From Planctomycetota bacterium (lineage in GTDB: Bacteria > Planctomycetota > UBA1135 > UBA2386): a stretch of DNA of 38,669 bases. This document shows positions 26,141-33,809 of the stretch, piece by piece. A program made the position numbers and the translations under genes. The stretch is from the NCBI GenBank assembly GCA_016794035.1, contig JAEUHS010000118.1, forward strand, positions 1 through 38,669, given 5' to 3'. Below the pieces are notes generated by a model, which saw only the letters and a list, made by a program, of their open reading frames with translations, made no database searches and was not told where the DNA came from. Numbering within the stretch: position 1 is the stretch's first letter; every line of letters begins with the position of its first letter.

Positions 26141-27401
26141 CCACGCCCGCGGCACCTCGCCGACGCTCGACGTCGCCGCCTACGCGCGGTCGCTCGACTG
26201 CGTGCACTGCGGCCTGTGCCTGCCGACCTGCCCGACCTGGCAGGTGACGACCCTCGAGACCGAGTCGCCGCGCGGCCGCGTCTACCTGATGCGCGCGCTG
26301 GCCGAGGGCCGCGTCGCCGACGCGAACGCGATCCGACCGTTCCTCGACCACTGCCTCGACTGCCGCGCCTGCGAGACCGCTTGCCCGTCGGGCGTGCGCT
26401 ACGGCGAACTGCTGGAGTCGACGCGCGCGGCGATCGAACGCGCGGCGCCGCGGCGCGGCCTCGCGGCGTGGCTGGTGCGCACGCTGCTGTGGCACGTCGT
26501 CGCGCGGCAGGGGCGGCTGCGCGCGGCGTTCGCCGGCCTGCGCGCCGCCGAGCTGCTCGGGCTGCGCTGGCTCGCGACGCGGACCCGCCTGTTGCCCGCG
26601 GCGATGGCCGCACTGGCGCCGCGCGTGCCGCCCGGACGCGAACGGCGACCGCTGCCGACCGGCCTGCACCAGCCGCCGGCCGGCGTGGCGCGGCGCGGAG
26701 TCCGCGTCGCGCTGTTCACCGGCTGCGTGATGGAACCGCTGTTCGGCCGCGTGCACCGCGCGACGCTGCAGGTGCTGCTGGCGAACGGCTTCGAGGTGCT
26801 GGTGCCGGCCGCGCAGCGTTGTTGCGGCGCCCTGCTGGTGCACTCGGGCCGGCCCGACCGCGCGCGGGAACTGGCGCGCGCCAACGTGGCGGCGTTCGCC
26901 GAGGCCGACATCGTCGTCGACAACGCGGCCGGCTGCGGCTGCGCGATGGCCGAGTACGGCCACCTGCTGGGCGACGCGGCCGGCGCGGCGTTCGCGCGCA
27001 AGCGTCGCGACATCTGCACGTTCCTGGCCCAGGCAGGGCTGTCGGCCGAGCCCGCCGAATGCCGCGCGAAGGCCGCCTACGACGACCCGTGCCACCTGTG
27101 CCACGGCCAGGGCATCCGCCGCGAGCCGCGCGAACTGCTGGCGCGCGTACCGGGTCTGGAGATCGTCCCGCATGCGCGGCCGGAGGAGTGCTGCGGCTCG
27201 GCCGGCATCTACAATCTGCTGCAGCCCGACCTCGCCGCGGCGATCGGCCGCCGCAAGGCCGACAGCCTGGTGGCGGCCGGCGTCGATCTGGTGCTGACCG
27301 GCAATCCCGGCTGCATGCTGCAGATCGACAGTCACCTGCGGCGCATCGGCCACCAGCGGCCCGTCCGCCACCCGATCGAACTGCTGGTGCCCGCCCGATG
27401 A
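26124..27401 (+). CDS. glcF: Glycolate oxidase iron-sulfur subunit
   Basis: A 425-residue electron-transfer subunit. Two ferredoxin-type [4Fe-4S] motifs sit near the N-terminus: Cys26/29/32/36 (CVHCGLCLPTCP) and Cys77/80/83/87 (CLDCRACETACP). Two CCG-domain cysteine motifs follow, QRCCGALLVHSG and EECCGSAGIYN, as in GlcF and LutA-like proteins, together with DDPCHLCHGQG. It should take electrons from the GlcD/GlcE flavins to the quinone pool at the membrane. The ATG at 26124 lies inside the end of glcE. The 3' end overlaps the start of the TPR gene (ATGA). Confidence 0.94.
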   Translation: MTPSSDHARGTSPTLDVAAYARSLDCVHCGLCLPTCPTWQVTTLETESPRGRVYLMRALAEGRVADANAIRPFLDHCLDCRACETACPSGVRYGELLESTRAAIERAAPRRGLAAWLVRTLLWHVVARQGRLRAAFAGLRAAELLGLRWLATRTRLLPAAMAALAPRVPPGRERRPLPTGLHQPPAGVARRGVRVALFTGCVMEPLFGRVHRATLQVLLANGFEVLVPAAQRCCGALLVHSGRPDRARELARANVAAFAEADIVVDNAAGCGCAMAEYGHLLGDAAGAAFARKRRDICTFLAQAGLSAEPAECRAKAAYDDPCHLCHGQGIRREPRELLARVPGLEIVPHARPEECCGSAGIYNLLQPDLAAAIGRRKADSLVAAGVDLVLTGNPGCMLQIDSHLRRIGHQRPVRHPIELLVPAR

Positions 27402-28258
27402 AACGCGTCGTCCCGTTGTTGTGCCTCGCCTGCGTCGCGGGCATCGCTGCCACCGGCTACTCGATGCTGGGCACGGGCGCCGCCGATGCGATCGCGGTGC
27501 CGGCGGCGGCACCGGCTCCGGCGGTGGCCACGTCGACGGCGGCGGCCGCCCTGCGCGCGGCACGGCGGCAGTGCTCGCTGCCGCCGCTGGACGCGGTGAT
27601 CGACGACCTGCGCGCCCGGACCGCCGCCGCGGCCGACGACGCCGAGGGCTGGCACCTGCTCGCCGAGGCGCTGCTGGAGCGCGTCCAGCAGCGCGCGCAT
27701 CTGCGCGGCATGGCGGTCGGCACGCCGGTCTTCGCCGAGCTGCCGGCCGAACTGGCCCGCGATCTCGACGACGGCCTGGCGGCGGTCGCGAAGGCCCGCG
27801 CGCTGGGCGACGACGGCGGCGACCTCTACCGCCTCGAGGCCGGCCTGATGGGCCAGCACATCACCGGCCTCGGCTCGGCGCTGCGGTGGAACGCGCGCAT
27901 CGAGACGGCGCTGGCCGCGGCCGGCGAACGCCTGCAAGACGATCCGCAACTGCACACGCTGCTCGGGCTGCGCAAGCTGCTGGCGCCGCGGCTGCTCGGC
28001 CACGATCCGCAGCGCGCGCTCGAGCACTTCGAGTTCGCGGCGCGCGTGCTGGCCGACGACGAACGGCCGGCGGTGTTCGCGGCGATGGCGAGCTACCTGC
28101 AGCAGAAGCGCATGCAGGCCGTCGCCTGGCTCGAGCAGGCGGTCGCGCGCAACCCGAAGAACACGTTCGCGCGCGTGGTCCTGCAGCGGGTGCGGCGCGA
28201 CGAGCCGGAACCGTTCGGCCGCGACGTCACCGCCGAGGAGATCGCGGCGGTCAAGTAG
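27398..28258 (+). CDS. Membrane-anchored or secreted TPR-like protein
   Basis: A 286-residue protein with an N-terminal hydrophobic segment (VVPLLCLACVAGIAATGY), either a signal peptide or an anchor, then an alanine/proline-rich linker to ~50. Residues ~60-270 are helical with tetratricopeptide-like spacing (AEGWHLLAEALLERVQ, ALEHFEFAARVLADDERPA and AVAWLEQAVARNPKNTFARV). Such repeats normally mediate protein contacts. The start overlaps the glcF stop in ATGA, so it is co-translated with the glycolate oxidase genes. It could help assemble the complex or simply ride on the transcript. It converges on the 28280-29377 gene with a gap of 21 bases. Confidence 0.82.
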   Translation: MKRVVPLLCLACVAGIAATGYSMLGTGAADAIAVPAAAPAPAVATSTAAAALRAARRQCSLPPLDAVIDDLRARTAAAADDAEGWHLLAEALLERVQQRAHLRGMAVGTPVFAELPAELARDLDDGLAAVAKARALGDDGGDLYRLEAGLMGQHITGLGSALRWNARIETALAAAGERLQDDPQLHTLLGLRKLLAPRLLGHDPQRALEHFEFAARVLADDERPAVFAAMASYLQQKRMQAVAWLEQAVARNPKNTFARVVLQRVRRDEPEPFGRDVTAEEIAAVK

Positions 28259-28279
28259 CCGCCGCGATCCGCGCGGAGC

Positions 28280-29377
28280 TCACTGCCGCATCGGACGCAG
28301 CGGCGCGTCGGGGGCGGGCTCGTTGCGAGCCGGCGCGCGTTCGCGGATCTGCTGCATCAGCGCGCGGACCTCGCGCATCTCGGCGCGCATCTCGTCGAGC
28401 ATCGCGCGCAGGTCGCCCTCGTCCCGCGTCTCGGTGACGTCGTCGGACTGGACCCGCATGCGCTGCCCACGACCGGCCTCGGCGCGGCCGAGCGCCCGGC
28501 GCTCGTCGGCCGCGGCGCGCTTGCGCTGCAGCAGCAGCCGCAGATCGCGACCTTCGTTCGCCTCGGTGCGCGCATCGTCGGGCTCGTGCTCGTGCTCGTC
28601 GGCGTCGTCGTCGTCCAGGGCCTCGGCCTGCCGCAGGATCGCGACCGCCCGGCGCTTCGCCGCCCCTTCGCGCTGCTTCTCGACGAGCAGCCGCAGCCGG
28701 CCCTCGGCCTGCTTCGCCTCGCCGCGCGCGAGGTGCTGCTCGGCCGCGCGCAGCGCCTCGGCGTGCGCCGCCGCGCCGCGTTCACGGACCTCCCGCCATT
28801 CGACGCCCTGGCCGTCCGGCTCGGGGAAGAAGTGCAGCCGGACCTCCTTCGGCGCCTCGGCCGGACGCGGGGGCTCGGGGGCACGCGGCGCCTTGGGTGC
28901 GCGCGGCGCGAACCGCGGCTCGCGGCCGCGGATCACGCGGGCGACCTCGGGCGCGGCGCCCGCCACCCCGCCATCGTCGTCGCGCAGGCGCAGCACACGG
29001 GTGCGAACGGCCACGCCGGGCGTTCCGGCGCTCTCCACGTCGCCGCCCTCGACCTCGAAGACCTCCACGTCGGCCGCGGCCGACTCCGGCGCTTGCATCC
29101 GGCGGCTGGCGGCCACACCCGCCTTCTGGTCGTGGTGCAGACGTTCGACGACCTCCTGCAGCACCAGCCTGGCCTTCTTCTGCTGCGCTTCGGTCATCTC
29201 GTCGCTGCCGAGCATCTCGATGACTTCGACGAGGCGCTGCTCCACCGGCGGGTGGTTGCGCGGATCCTGCCCACGGACGACGTGGACTTCGGTCGCGGCG
29301 GATTGCGCCGCGACGCCGGAACTGGCCGCGGCGAGACACGCCGCCGCCGACAGGCATTTCAGGAAGGTGCGATTCAT
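28280..29377 (-). CDS. Secreted charged coiled-coil protein, third gene of the blaI-M56 operon
   Basis: A 365-residue exported protein with a signal peptide (CLSAAACLAAASSGVAAQ). The mature part is highly charged and low in hydrophobics: helical segments (AEALRAAEQHLARGEAKQAEG), an acidic run (DDDDADEHEHEPDD) and a final coiled coil (LRAMLDEMRAEMREVRALMQQI). A proline/alanine/arginine segment near ~165 may be a flexible linker. I know no family for it. The start is supported by AGAGAGGA a few bases upstream. It lies 19 bases downstream of the M56 protease gene, so it is a candidate substrate, sensor partner or effector of that system; this is inference from position. Confidence 0.75.
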   Translation of the reverse strand: MNRTFLKCLSAAACLAAASSGVAAQSAATEVHVVRGQDPRNHPPVEQRLVEVIEMLGSDEMTEAQQKKARLVLQEVVERLHHDQKAGVAASRRMQAPESAAADVEVFEVEGGDVESAGTPGVAVRTRVLRLRDDDGGVAGAAPEVARVIRGREPRFAPRAPKAPRAPEPPRPAEAPKEVRLHFFPEPDGQGVEWREVRERGAAAHAEALRAAEQHLARGEAKQAEGRLRLLVEKQREGAAKRRAVAILRQAEALDDDDADEHEHEPDDARTEANEGRDLRLLLQRKRAAADERRALGRAEAGRGQRMRVQSDDVTETRDEGDLRAMLDEMRAEMREVRALMQQIRERAPARNEPAPDAPLRPMRQ

Positions 29378-29396
29378 GGCTGGTCCTCTCTCTGGG

Positions 29397-30677
29397 TCAA
29401 CGGGCTTCGGGGCTGCGGCTCGCGAGGCGCTGATCGATGCGCGTCGCGAGGCGCTGGACGACGAGCAGCCGGCGCTGTAGCGCCACCAGGAGCTGCTCGA
29501 GTTCGGGGGAGACATCCTGGCCGGCGAGTTCGGCCTGCAGCTGCTCGGCTTCGGCCAGCAGCGCGTCGCGTTCCTGCAGCACGCGGCCCACCGGCGTCGC
29601 CGACGACGTCAGGTCGTCGAGCACGACGAAACTGGCGACGGGCGGCGGCTCGGGCGGGGTCGCCTGCAGGCCCGGGCCGGCGAACGTCAGCGCCGACAGC
29701 GAGACCCCGCCGAACGCCATCGACAGCACGCGGCGCGGCGGTGGCCCGGCGCGGTGCTGCAGGGCCGCCTCGATGCGGTCGCGCAGCGACGAGGCGCGCG
29801 CGGCCATGCCGAGCGCCGGCATCGCGGCCGGCGGTGGCCGCAGCCACTCGGCGACCTCGAGCAGGCAGCGCGCGACCGCGGTCGGGCTGGTGTGGCCGGC
29901 GGCGATCGCATCGCAGCGCAGCTCGACCAGGCGCAGCCAGCGGCGGCGCGCGACCGGCAGCAGCAGCTGCCAGGGGAACAGGGCCTGCAGCAGCGCGCCC
30001 AATGCCATCACGGCCGGGTCGCGGCGGCGCAGGTGCGCCAGTTCGTGGGCGAGCATCGCCGCCAGCGACGCCGCGCCGAGTTCGCCGACGCGGCTCGGCA
30101 GGCACACCTCGGGCCGCAGCAGCCCGAAGGCAATCGGCGTCGGCAGCAGGTCGCAGCGACGGACGCGCGGCAGTCGCCGCAGACCGACGCGCGGCGCGAC
30201 CATGGCCACGGCCGCGAGCACACGTGCGTCGGGTTCGGGTCGGCGGGTCGCGAGCATGCGCGCGAGGCGGCGACGCGAGAGCCACAGCCAGCCGAGGCCG
30301 ACGATCGCGGCGATCGCCGCCAGGGCGGCGACCACGAGCGACCACGACGGCCCGGCCGCGGGTGGCGTCGGATCGGCGAGTGGCGCCGCCGCCGCGATCG
30401 GCATCGCCAGCAGCGGCGCGCCCTCGCGCGCGAGCGGCGCGTCGGCGGCCGGCGACGGGAACCCGCCGGTCCACGGCCCGCCGAGCACCAGGAACTGCAG
30501 GCTGCTGCTGACCAGCGGCGCCCACAGCACGAACCGGAGCAGCCGTTCCTGCCAGGCGATGGCGCGGTCGCGCAGCGCGGCGCCGAGCAGCAGCGCGGCG
30601 CCGAGCGCGCAGGTCGAGTGCAGCAGGAACGTCAGCAGCCAGCCGACGAACGGAGCGAGGTCTGAGTCGGTGCTCAT
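29397..30677 (-). CDS. BlaR1/MecR1-like M56 membrane metalloprotease
   Basis: A 426-residue integral membrane protease. Hydrophobic segments lie at ~10-35, 45-65, 115-143 and 225-245. The zinc motif HExxH is HELAH at 211-215, with a likely third ligand Glu252 in VELRCDA. This is the M56 arrangement of BlaR1, which, once activated, leads to cleavage of the BlaI repressor. Unlike BlaR1 it carries no penicillin-binding sensor domain: after the last membrane segment there are only ~130 residues, ending in a coiled coil (ERDALLAEAEQLQAEL). The signal it senses is therefore probably not a beta-lactam. The ATG overlaps the repressor stop (ATGA). Confidence 0.92.
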   Translation of the reverse strand: MSTDSDLAPFVGWLLTFLLHSTCALGAALLLGAALRDRAIAWQERLLRFVLWAPLVSSSLQFLVLGGPWTGGFPSPAADAPLAREGAPLLAMPIAAAAPLADPTPPAAGPSWSLVVAALAAIAAIVGLGWLWLSRRRLARMLATRRPEPDARVLAAVAMVAPRVGLRRLPRVRRCDLLPTPIAFGLLRPEVCLPSRVGELGAASLAAMLAHELAHLRRRDPAVMALGALLQALFPWQLLLPVARRRWLRLVELRCDAIAAGHTSPTAVARCLLEVAEWLRPPPAAMPALGMAARASSLRDRIEAALQHRAGPPPRRVLSMAFGGVSLSALTFAGPGLQATPPEPPPVASFVVLDDLTSSATPVGRVLQERDALLAEAEQLQAELAGQDVSPELEQLLVALQRRLLVVQRLATRIDQRLASRSPEAR

Positions 30678-31066
30678 GATCGCTCCTTCTTCTGCCTGCG
30701 CTCGGCGTCGGCGACCTTGCGCCGCAGGTCGTCGAGCTCGCCGAGGTCGATCTCGCCGGCGCGCAACAGGTGGTTGACCAGCTCGAGCGGGTCGCCGTCG
30801 AACAGACGGACGACGAGGTCGCTGACCAGGTTCTTCTGCACCAGGTCGGGGGCGACCCTGGCCCGGTAGAGGAACTGGCGCCCGTTCTCGCGATGCGAGA
30901 CCAGCCCCTTCTCCTCCATCTTGCGCAGCATGGTCGCGATCGTGGTCAGCGCGAGACCGCGGTCGCTGAGCGCCGCGTGCACGTCGGCGACGGCGGCGTC
31001 GCCGCGCTGCCAGAGCGTGCGCAGGATCGCGAGCTGCAGTTCGCCGAGATTGCGGGGTCCCTTCAT
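30674..31066 (-). CDS. BlaI/MecI-family transcriptional repressor
   Basis: A 130-residue winged-helix repressor of the BlaI/MecI/CopY class. The N-terminal DNA-binding domain shows LGELQLAILRTLWQRGDAAV, then LALTTIATMLRKMEEKGLVS, then a basic wing ENGRQFLYRA. The C-terminal helices serve dimerisation (LVVRLFDGDPLELVNHLL). It should bind the two perfect operators just upstream and be inactivated by proteolysis linked to the M56 partner encoded next. No Shine-Dalgarno precedes the ATG at 31066, and the predicted transcription start falls almost on the ATG, so a leaderless mRNA is possible. No beta-lactamase gene is present in the window. Confidence 0.93.
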   Translation of the reverse strand: MKGPRNLGELQLAILRTLWQRGDAAVADVHAALSDRGLALTTIATMLRKMEEKGLVSHRENGRQFLYRARVAPDLVQKNLVSDLVVRLFDGDPLELVNHLLRAGEIDLGELDDLRRKVADAERRQKKERS

Positions 31067-31072
31067 GCGGCC

Positions 31073-31100
31073 AGTCTACTACCAGAGTAGTCGGCCACAA
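31073..31100 (-). promoter_or_regulatory. Candidate promoter of the blaI-M56 operon between the two operators
   Basis: In minus-strand sense TTGTGG (31095-31100) and TAGACT (31073-31078) are spaced by 16 bases. The -35 box lies between the operators and touches O2; the -10 box touches O1. Transcription would begin around 31066-31067, at or one base before the repressor's ATG. The boxes are only moderate matches to consensus, but their fit to the operators is good. Confidence 0.5.
31078..31091 (-). promoter_or_regulatory. BlaI-type operator O1 (ACTAC-N4-GTAGT)
   Basis: A perfect dyad ACTAC CAGA GTAGT, 11 bases upstream of the repressor start codon. It matches the half-sites and the 4-base spacing of the known BlaI/MecI operator core (ACTAC-N4-GTAGT). 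It abuts the proposed -10 box, so bound repressor would block the promoter. Confidence 0.88.
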
Positions 31101-31113
31101 CTACTCCGGTAGT
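31100..31113 (-). promoter_or_regulatory. BlaI-type operator O2 (ACTAC-N4-GTAGT)
   Basis: A second perfect dyad ACTAC TCCG GTAGT. Its centre is 22 bp from the centre of O1, about two helical turns, so two repressor dimers could bind on the same face of the DNA. The spacer bases differ between the two sites while the half-sites are identical, which argues for selection on the half-sites. Confidence 0.88.
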
Positions 31114-31122
31114 GGAGAGACC

Positions 31123-31147
31123 TTCCCGGAATCCGGCGGTCCGGGAA
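31123..31147. terminator. Hairpin between the blaI operators and the 31198-32250 gene
   Basis: TTCCCGGA (31123-31130) and TCCGGGAA (31140-31147) form an 8-bp stem around a 9-base loop. It lies downstream of the stop of the minus-strand gene at 31198 and just upstream of the blaI promoter region, where it could end transcription coming from that gene. There is no clear U-tract on the minus strand, so the call is weak. Confidence 0.3.
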
Positions 31148-31197
31148 AAGAGCCCGAGCCGCGGGCCACGTGGCGCGCCGCCGCGGCCGTCCGCCGG

Positions 31198-32250
31198 TCA
31201 GCCGCCGACCGGCGCGACGATGCTGAGCACGCCCTGGGTCGCGTTCATGAAGCCGTTCGGCGACGCGGGGTCGAGCCCCAGCCACTGCGTGTAGAACGTG
31301 AAGCCGACGTACGAGGTGACCGGCGGCAGCTGCCAGTCGAACTGAGCGGCGCCGAGTCCGGGACCGCCGCCGACGGTCTGCAGGATCTGGAAGGCCAGCA
31401 CGTTGGTGCGCAGGAAGCAGCCGGAGGGCGGGTTGCCGAGCAGCACCGCGAAGTCGGTCGGCAACGGCGTCGTCTCCCACTGGGTCGTGTCGTTGCCGAT
31501 CACCCACATGGTGTACTCCTGCGACGCGGTGCCGACGATCTGGTGCTGCCAGAGGATGCCCGGCGACGGCACCTGCAGCACGAGGTTCCGCGGCACGACG
31601 CCGCCGCCACCCATGCAGCCGGTACCGAAGTCGACCACGGCGCCCGGCCGCGCGGAGAAGCGCACGATCAGACCGACGCCCTGCTGCACCTGGCCGGTGG
31701 GCGCGCCGGCCGAACCGGCCTGGTAGACGCGCGTCGTCTGCCCGGTCGCGACCGTCGAGCCGCGGTTGTTGTAGAGGAAGGGCTGGTTGCCGAGGCCGTT
31801 GCCGTAGATCCGGATCTCCATCACGACCGGCCGCACGCGGTCCCAGGTGAACAGGGTCGTGAACGGGATCGTCATCACGACCGCGCCGGGCGCGCCCGCG
31901 AGCAGGTTGCGGTTCTGCCGCGCCGCGACCACGATCGGCGGCGTCGCGAAGTTGTTGTCGAACGTGCCGGTGACGCCCGACAGGTTGCCGTGACCGATCA
32001 GCACCTCGCAGTCGATCGTCGTCGCGTTCGACGTCAGGCTGGAGCCGGCGAAGATCTCGACCTGCTGGAAGCGCATCGCCTCCGGAATGTCCTGCTGCAG
32101 GCTGAAGGCCGAGAACCACTGCTGGTAACGGCCGATGCCGCCGGCGAACGGGCGGTCGACGTTCTGGAAGCTGAAGACGTTCGGCACCTCGGCGATCGTC
32201 TGCGCGGCGGCGCCGACGGCGAGGAGCATGTTGAGAGCGATTCGGATCAT
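31198..32250 (-). CDS. Secreted protein with planctomycete-type C-terminal domain
   Basis: A 350-residue exported protein with a short signal peptide (ALNMLLAVGAAAQ). Residues ~25-200 look like a beta-rich domain (FSFQNVDRPFAGG, VEIFAGSSLTSNATTID, MEIRIYGNGLGNQPF). The last ~150 residues begin FGTGCMGGGG and end around SYVGFTFYTQWLGLDP, then NGFMNATQGVLSIV. This tail resembles that of the RCC1 protein at 15718-17934 (GxGC start, a central cysteine, 'F..Q...LD', 'N.F'). Function unknown; surface display or binding is plausible. GAGG seven bases upstream supports the start at 32250. It lies between the blaI operon and pilT, all on the minus strand. Confidence 0.8.
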   Translation of the reverse strand: MIRIALNMLLAVGAAAQTIAEVPNVFSFQNVDRPFAGGIGRYQQWFSAFSLQQDIPEAMRFQQVEIFAGSSLTSNATTIDCEVLIGHGNLSGVTGTFDNNFATPPIVVAARQNRNLLAGAPGAVVMTIPFTTLFTWDRVRPVVMEIRIYGNGLGNQPFLYNNRGSTVATGQTTRVYQAGSAGAPTGQVQQGVGLIVRFSARPGAVVDFGTGCMGGGGVVPRNLVLQVPSPGILWQHQIVGTASQEYTMWVIGNDTTQWETTPLPTDFAVLLGNPPSGCFLRTNVLAFQILQTVGGGPGLGAAQFDWQLPPVTSYVGFTFYTQWLGLDPASPNGFMNATQGVLSIVAPVGG

Positions 32251-32369
32251 GGGACGGCCTCGACCTTGGCCCGCCAGTCTACAAGCAACGGGCGGACACA
32301 GGTCAGGCCATAGTCCCCGACGGGGCCACGGCAACGCGGCCGCTGCGGCGCCGGGCTCCGCGCCGGCGG

Positions 32370-33590
32370 TCAGCGCCGTCCGCCGGCCGGCAACGCGCCG
32401 CCCTTGACGCCCTGGACGCTGAGCCCGGCGCCCGCCGTGGGGCGACCCGTCGCCGCCATCGGGGCGCTGCCCCCGGGCTTGGTCGACATGCCGAACGAAC
32501 TCGCCCCGGTTGCGGCCGGCCGCGACGGCGTCTCGGCGAGCCGCTTCCGCACGTCGTCCGGGCGGTTGGCCTTCGACACGGCGTCTTCGCCGGTGATCAG
32601 CCCCTCGGCGTGGAAGCGCAGCAGCTCGTCCTCGAGCGTGCTCATGCCGTATTGCCTGCCGGTCTGCATCAGGTTGAGGATCTGCGCCGACTTGGCCTCG
32701 CGGATCAGCGACCGCACGGCGTCGGTCGCGACCAGGATCTCGCGCGCGGCGACGCGGCCGCCGCCGATCTTCGACACCAGCGTCTGCGACACGACGCCCT
32801 GCAGCGTGCCGGCGAGCTGCACGCGGACCTGCTGCTGCGCGTCGGTCGGGAACACGTCGATGATGCGGTCGACGGTCGAGATGGCGCTGGTCGTGTGCAG
32901 CGTGCCGAACACCAGGTGGCCGGTCTCGGCGGCGGAGATCGCCATCGAGATGGTCTCGAGGTCGCGCATCTCGCCGATCAGGATCACGTCGGGATCCTGC
33001 CGCAGCGCGCGGCGCAGACCTTCGCGGAACGAACTGCAGTCCTGGCCGATCTGCCGCTGGGTGACGAAGCAGTTCTTGTCCGGGTGCACGAACTCGAGCG
33101 GGTCCTCCATCGTCAGGATGTGGCCACGTTCGTTCTGGTTGATGAAGTCGATCATCGCCGCCAGCGACGTCGACTTGCCGGAGCCCGTCGGCCCGGTCAC
33201 CAGCACCAGCCCGCGCGGCTTGGAGGCGAGGTCGAGACAGATCTGCGGCAGGCCGAGCCGCCTGGCGTCCGGGATCTCGTCGGGGATCTGGCGCACGACC
33301 ATGCCGACGGCGTTGCGCTGGTGCAGGCAATTGACCCGGAAGCGCGCCAGGTCCCTGACCGCGAACGAGAAGTCGATGTCCTTCTCGCTCTCGAAGCGCG
33401 CCCATTGCTCCGGCCCCATGATCTGGTGGGCCAGCTCGGCGGTCGCTTCCGGGGTCAGGCGGCCGTACTCGTCCTGCGAGTAGACCTCGCCGTCGATGCG
33501 GAAACCCGGCGCGCTGCCGGCCTTGATGTGCAGATCGGAAGCACCCTTCGCGACCATGCCACGGAGCAGATCTTCGGTTCGTAGCGACAC
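32370..33590 (-). CDS. pilT: PilT-type type IV pilus retraction ATPase
   Basis: A 406-residue hexameric ATPase of the PilT family, which powers pilus retraction and twitching motility. The N-terminal PAS-like domain (ASDLHIKAGSAPGFRIDG) is followed by Walker A GPTGSGKS at 133-140, the Asp box (TMEDPLEFVH), Walker B DVILIGEMRD near 201-210 and the His box GHLVFGTLHTTSA at 224-236. The glycine-rich tail after ~365 is longer than in typical PilT. The start is GTG at 33590, with GGGAAGAG just upstream. No pilin or other pilus gene is in the window. PilT and the close paralogue PilU cannot be fully separated here. Confidence 0.92.
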   Translation of the reverse strand: MSLRTEDLLRGMVAKGASDLHIKAGSAPGFRIDGEVYSQDEYGRLTPEATAELAHQIMGPEQWARFESEKDIDFSFAVRDLARFRVNCLHQRNAVGMVVRQIPDEIPDARRLGLPQICLDLASKPRGLVLVTGPTGSGKSTSLAAMIDFINQNERGHILTMEDPLEFVHPDKNCFVTQRQIGQDCSSFREGLRRALRQDPDVILIGEMRDLETISMAISAAETGHLVFGTLHTTSAISTVDRIIDVFPTDAQQQVRVQLAGTLQGVVSQTLVSKIGGGRVAAREILVATDAVRSLIREAKSAQILNLMQTGRQYGMSTLEDELLRFHAEGLITGEDAVSKANRPDDVRKRLAETPSRPAATGASSFGMSTKPGGSAPMAATGRPTAGAGLSVQGVKGGALPAGGRR

Positions 33591-33619
33591 GTCTCTTCCC
33601 TTTCCGAGTCCTGCCGCCC

Positions 33620-33640
33620 CCGATCCAAGACCAGGATCGG
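33620..33640. promoter_or_regulatory. Inverted repeat CCGATCC-N7-GGATCGG upstream of pilT
   Basis: A perfect 7-bp dyad with a 7-base spacer, about 30 bases upstream of the pilT GTG in the region between the divergent pilT and ppk1 genes. It could be an operator or a hairpin in the pilT leader. The remainder of 33591-33809 shows nothing else I can name. Confidence 0.4.
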
Positions 33641-33809
33641 CAGGAACTTCCGCCCGTCTTGACGTTCGGTCGCCCGGTTTGCCCCACGGCGGGACCGGGC
33701 GCCCGCGGCCGCGCTGCGTATGGTCAAGAAACCGTGAAGAGCCGGGTTCGGGTGGTGCCTCGCCCACCATGCGGCTGCAATCGGCTGCCGATACAGCCCG
33801 AGGCTCGCG

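Noticed and set aside
29397..31066. A beta-lactam resistance locus
   Set aside because: The M56 protein has no penicillin-binding sensor domain and no beta-lactamase or PBP gene is nearby, so only the regulatory logic is shared.
32336..32370. Terminator after pilT (CGGCGC/GCGCCG)
   Set aside because: The 6-bp stem is expected by chance at this base composition and has no U-tract.
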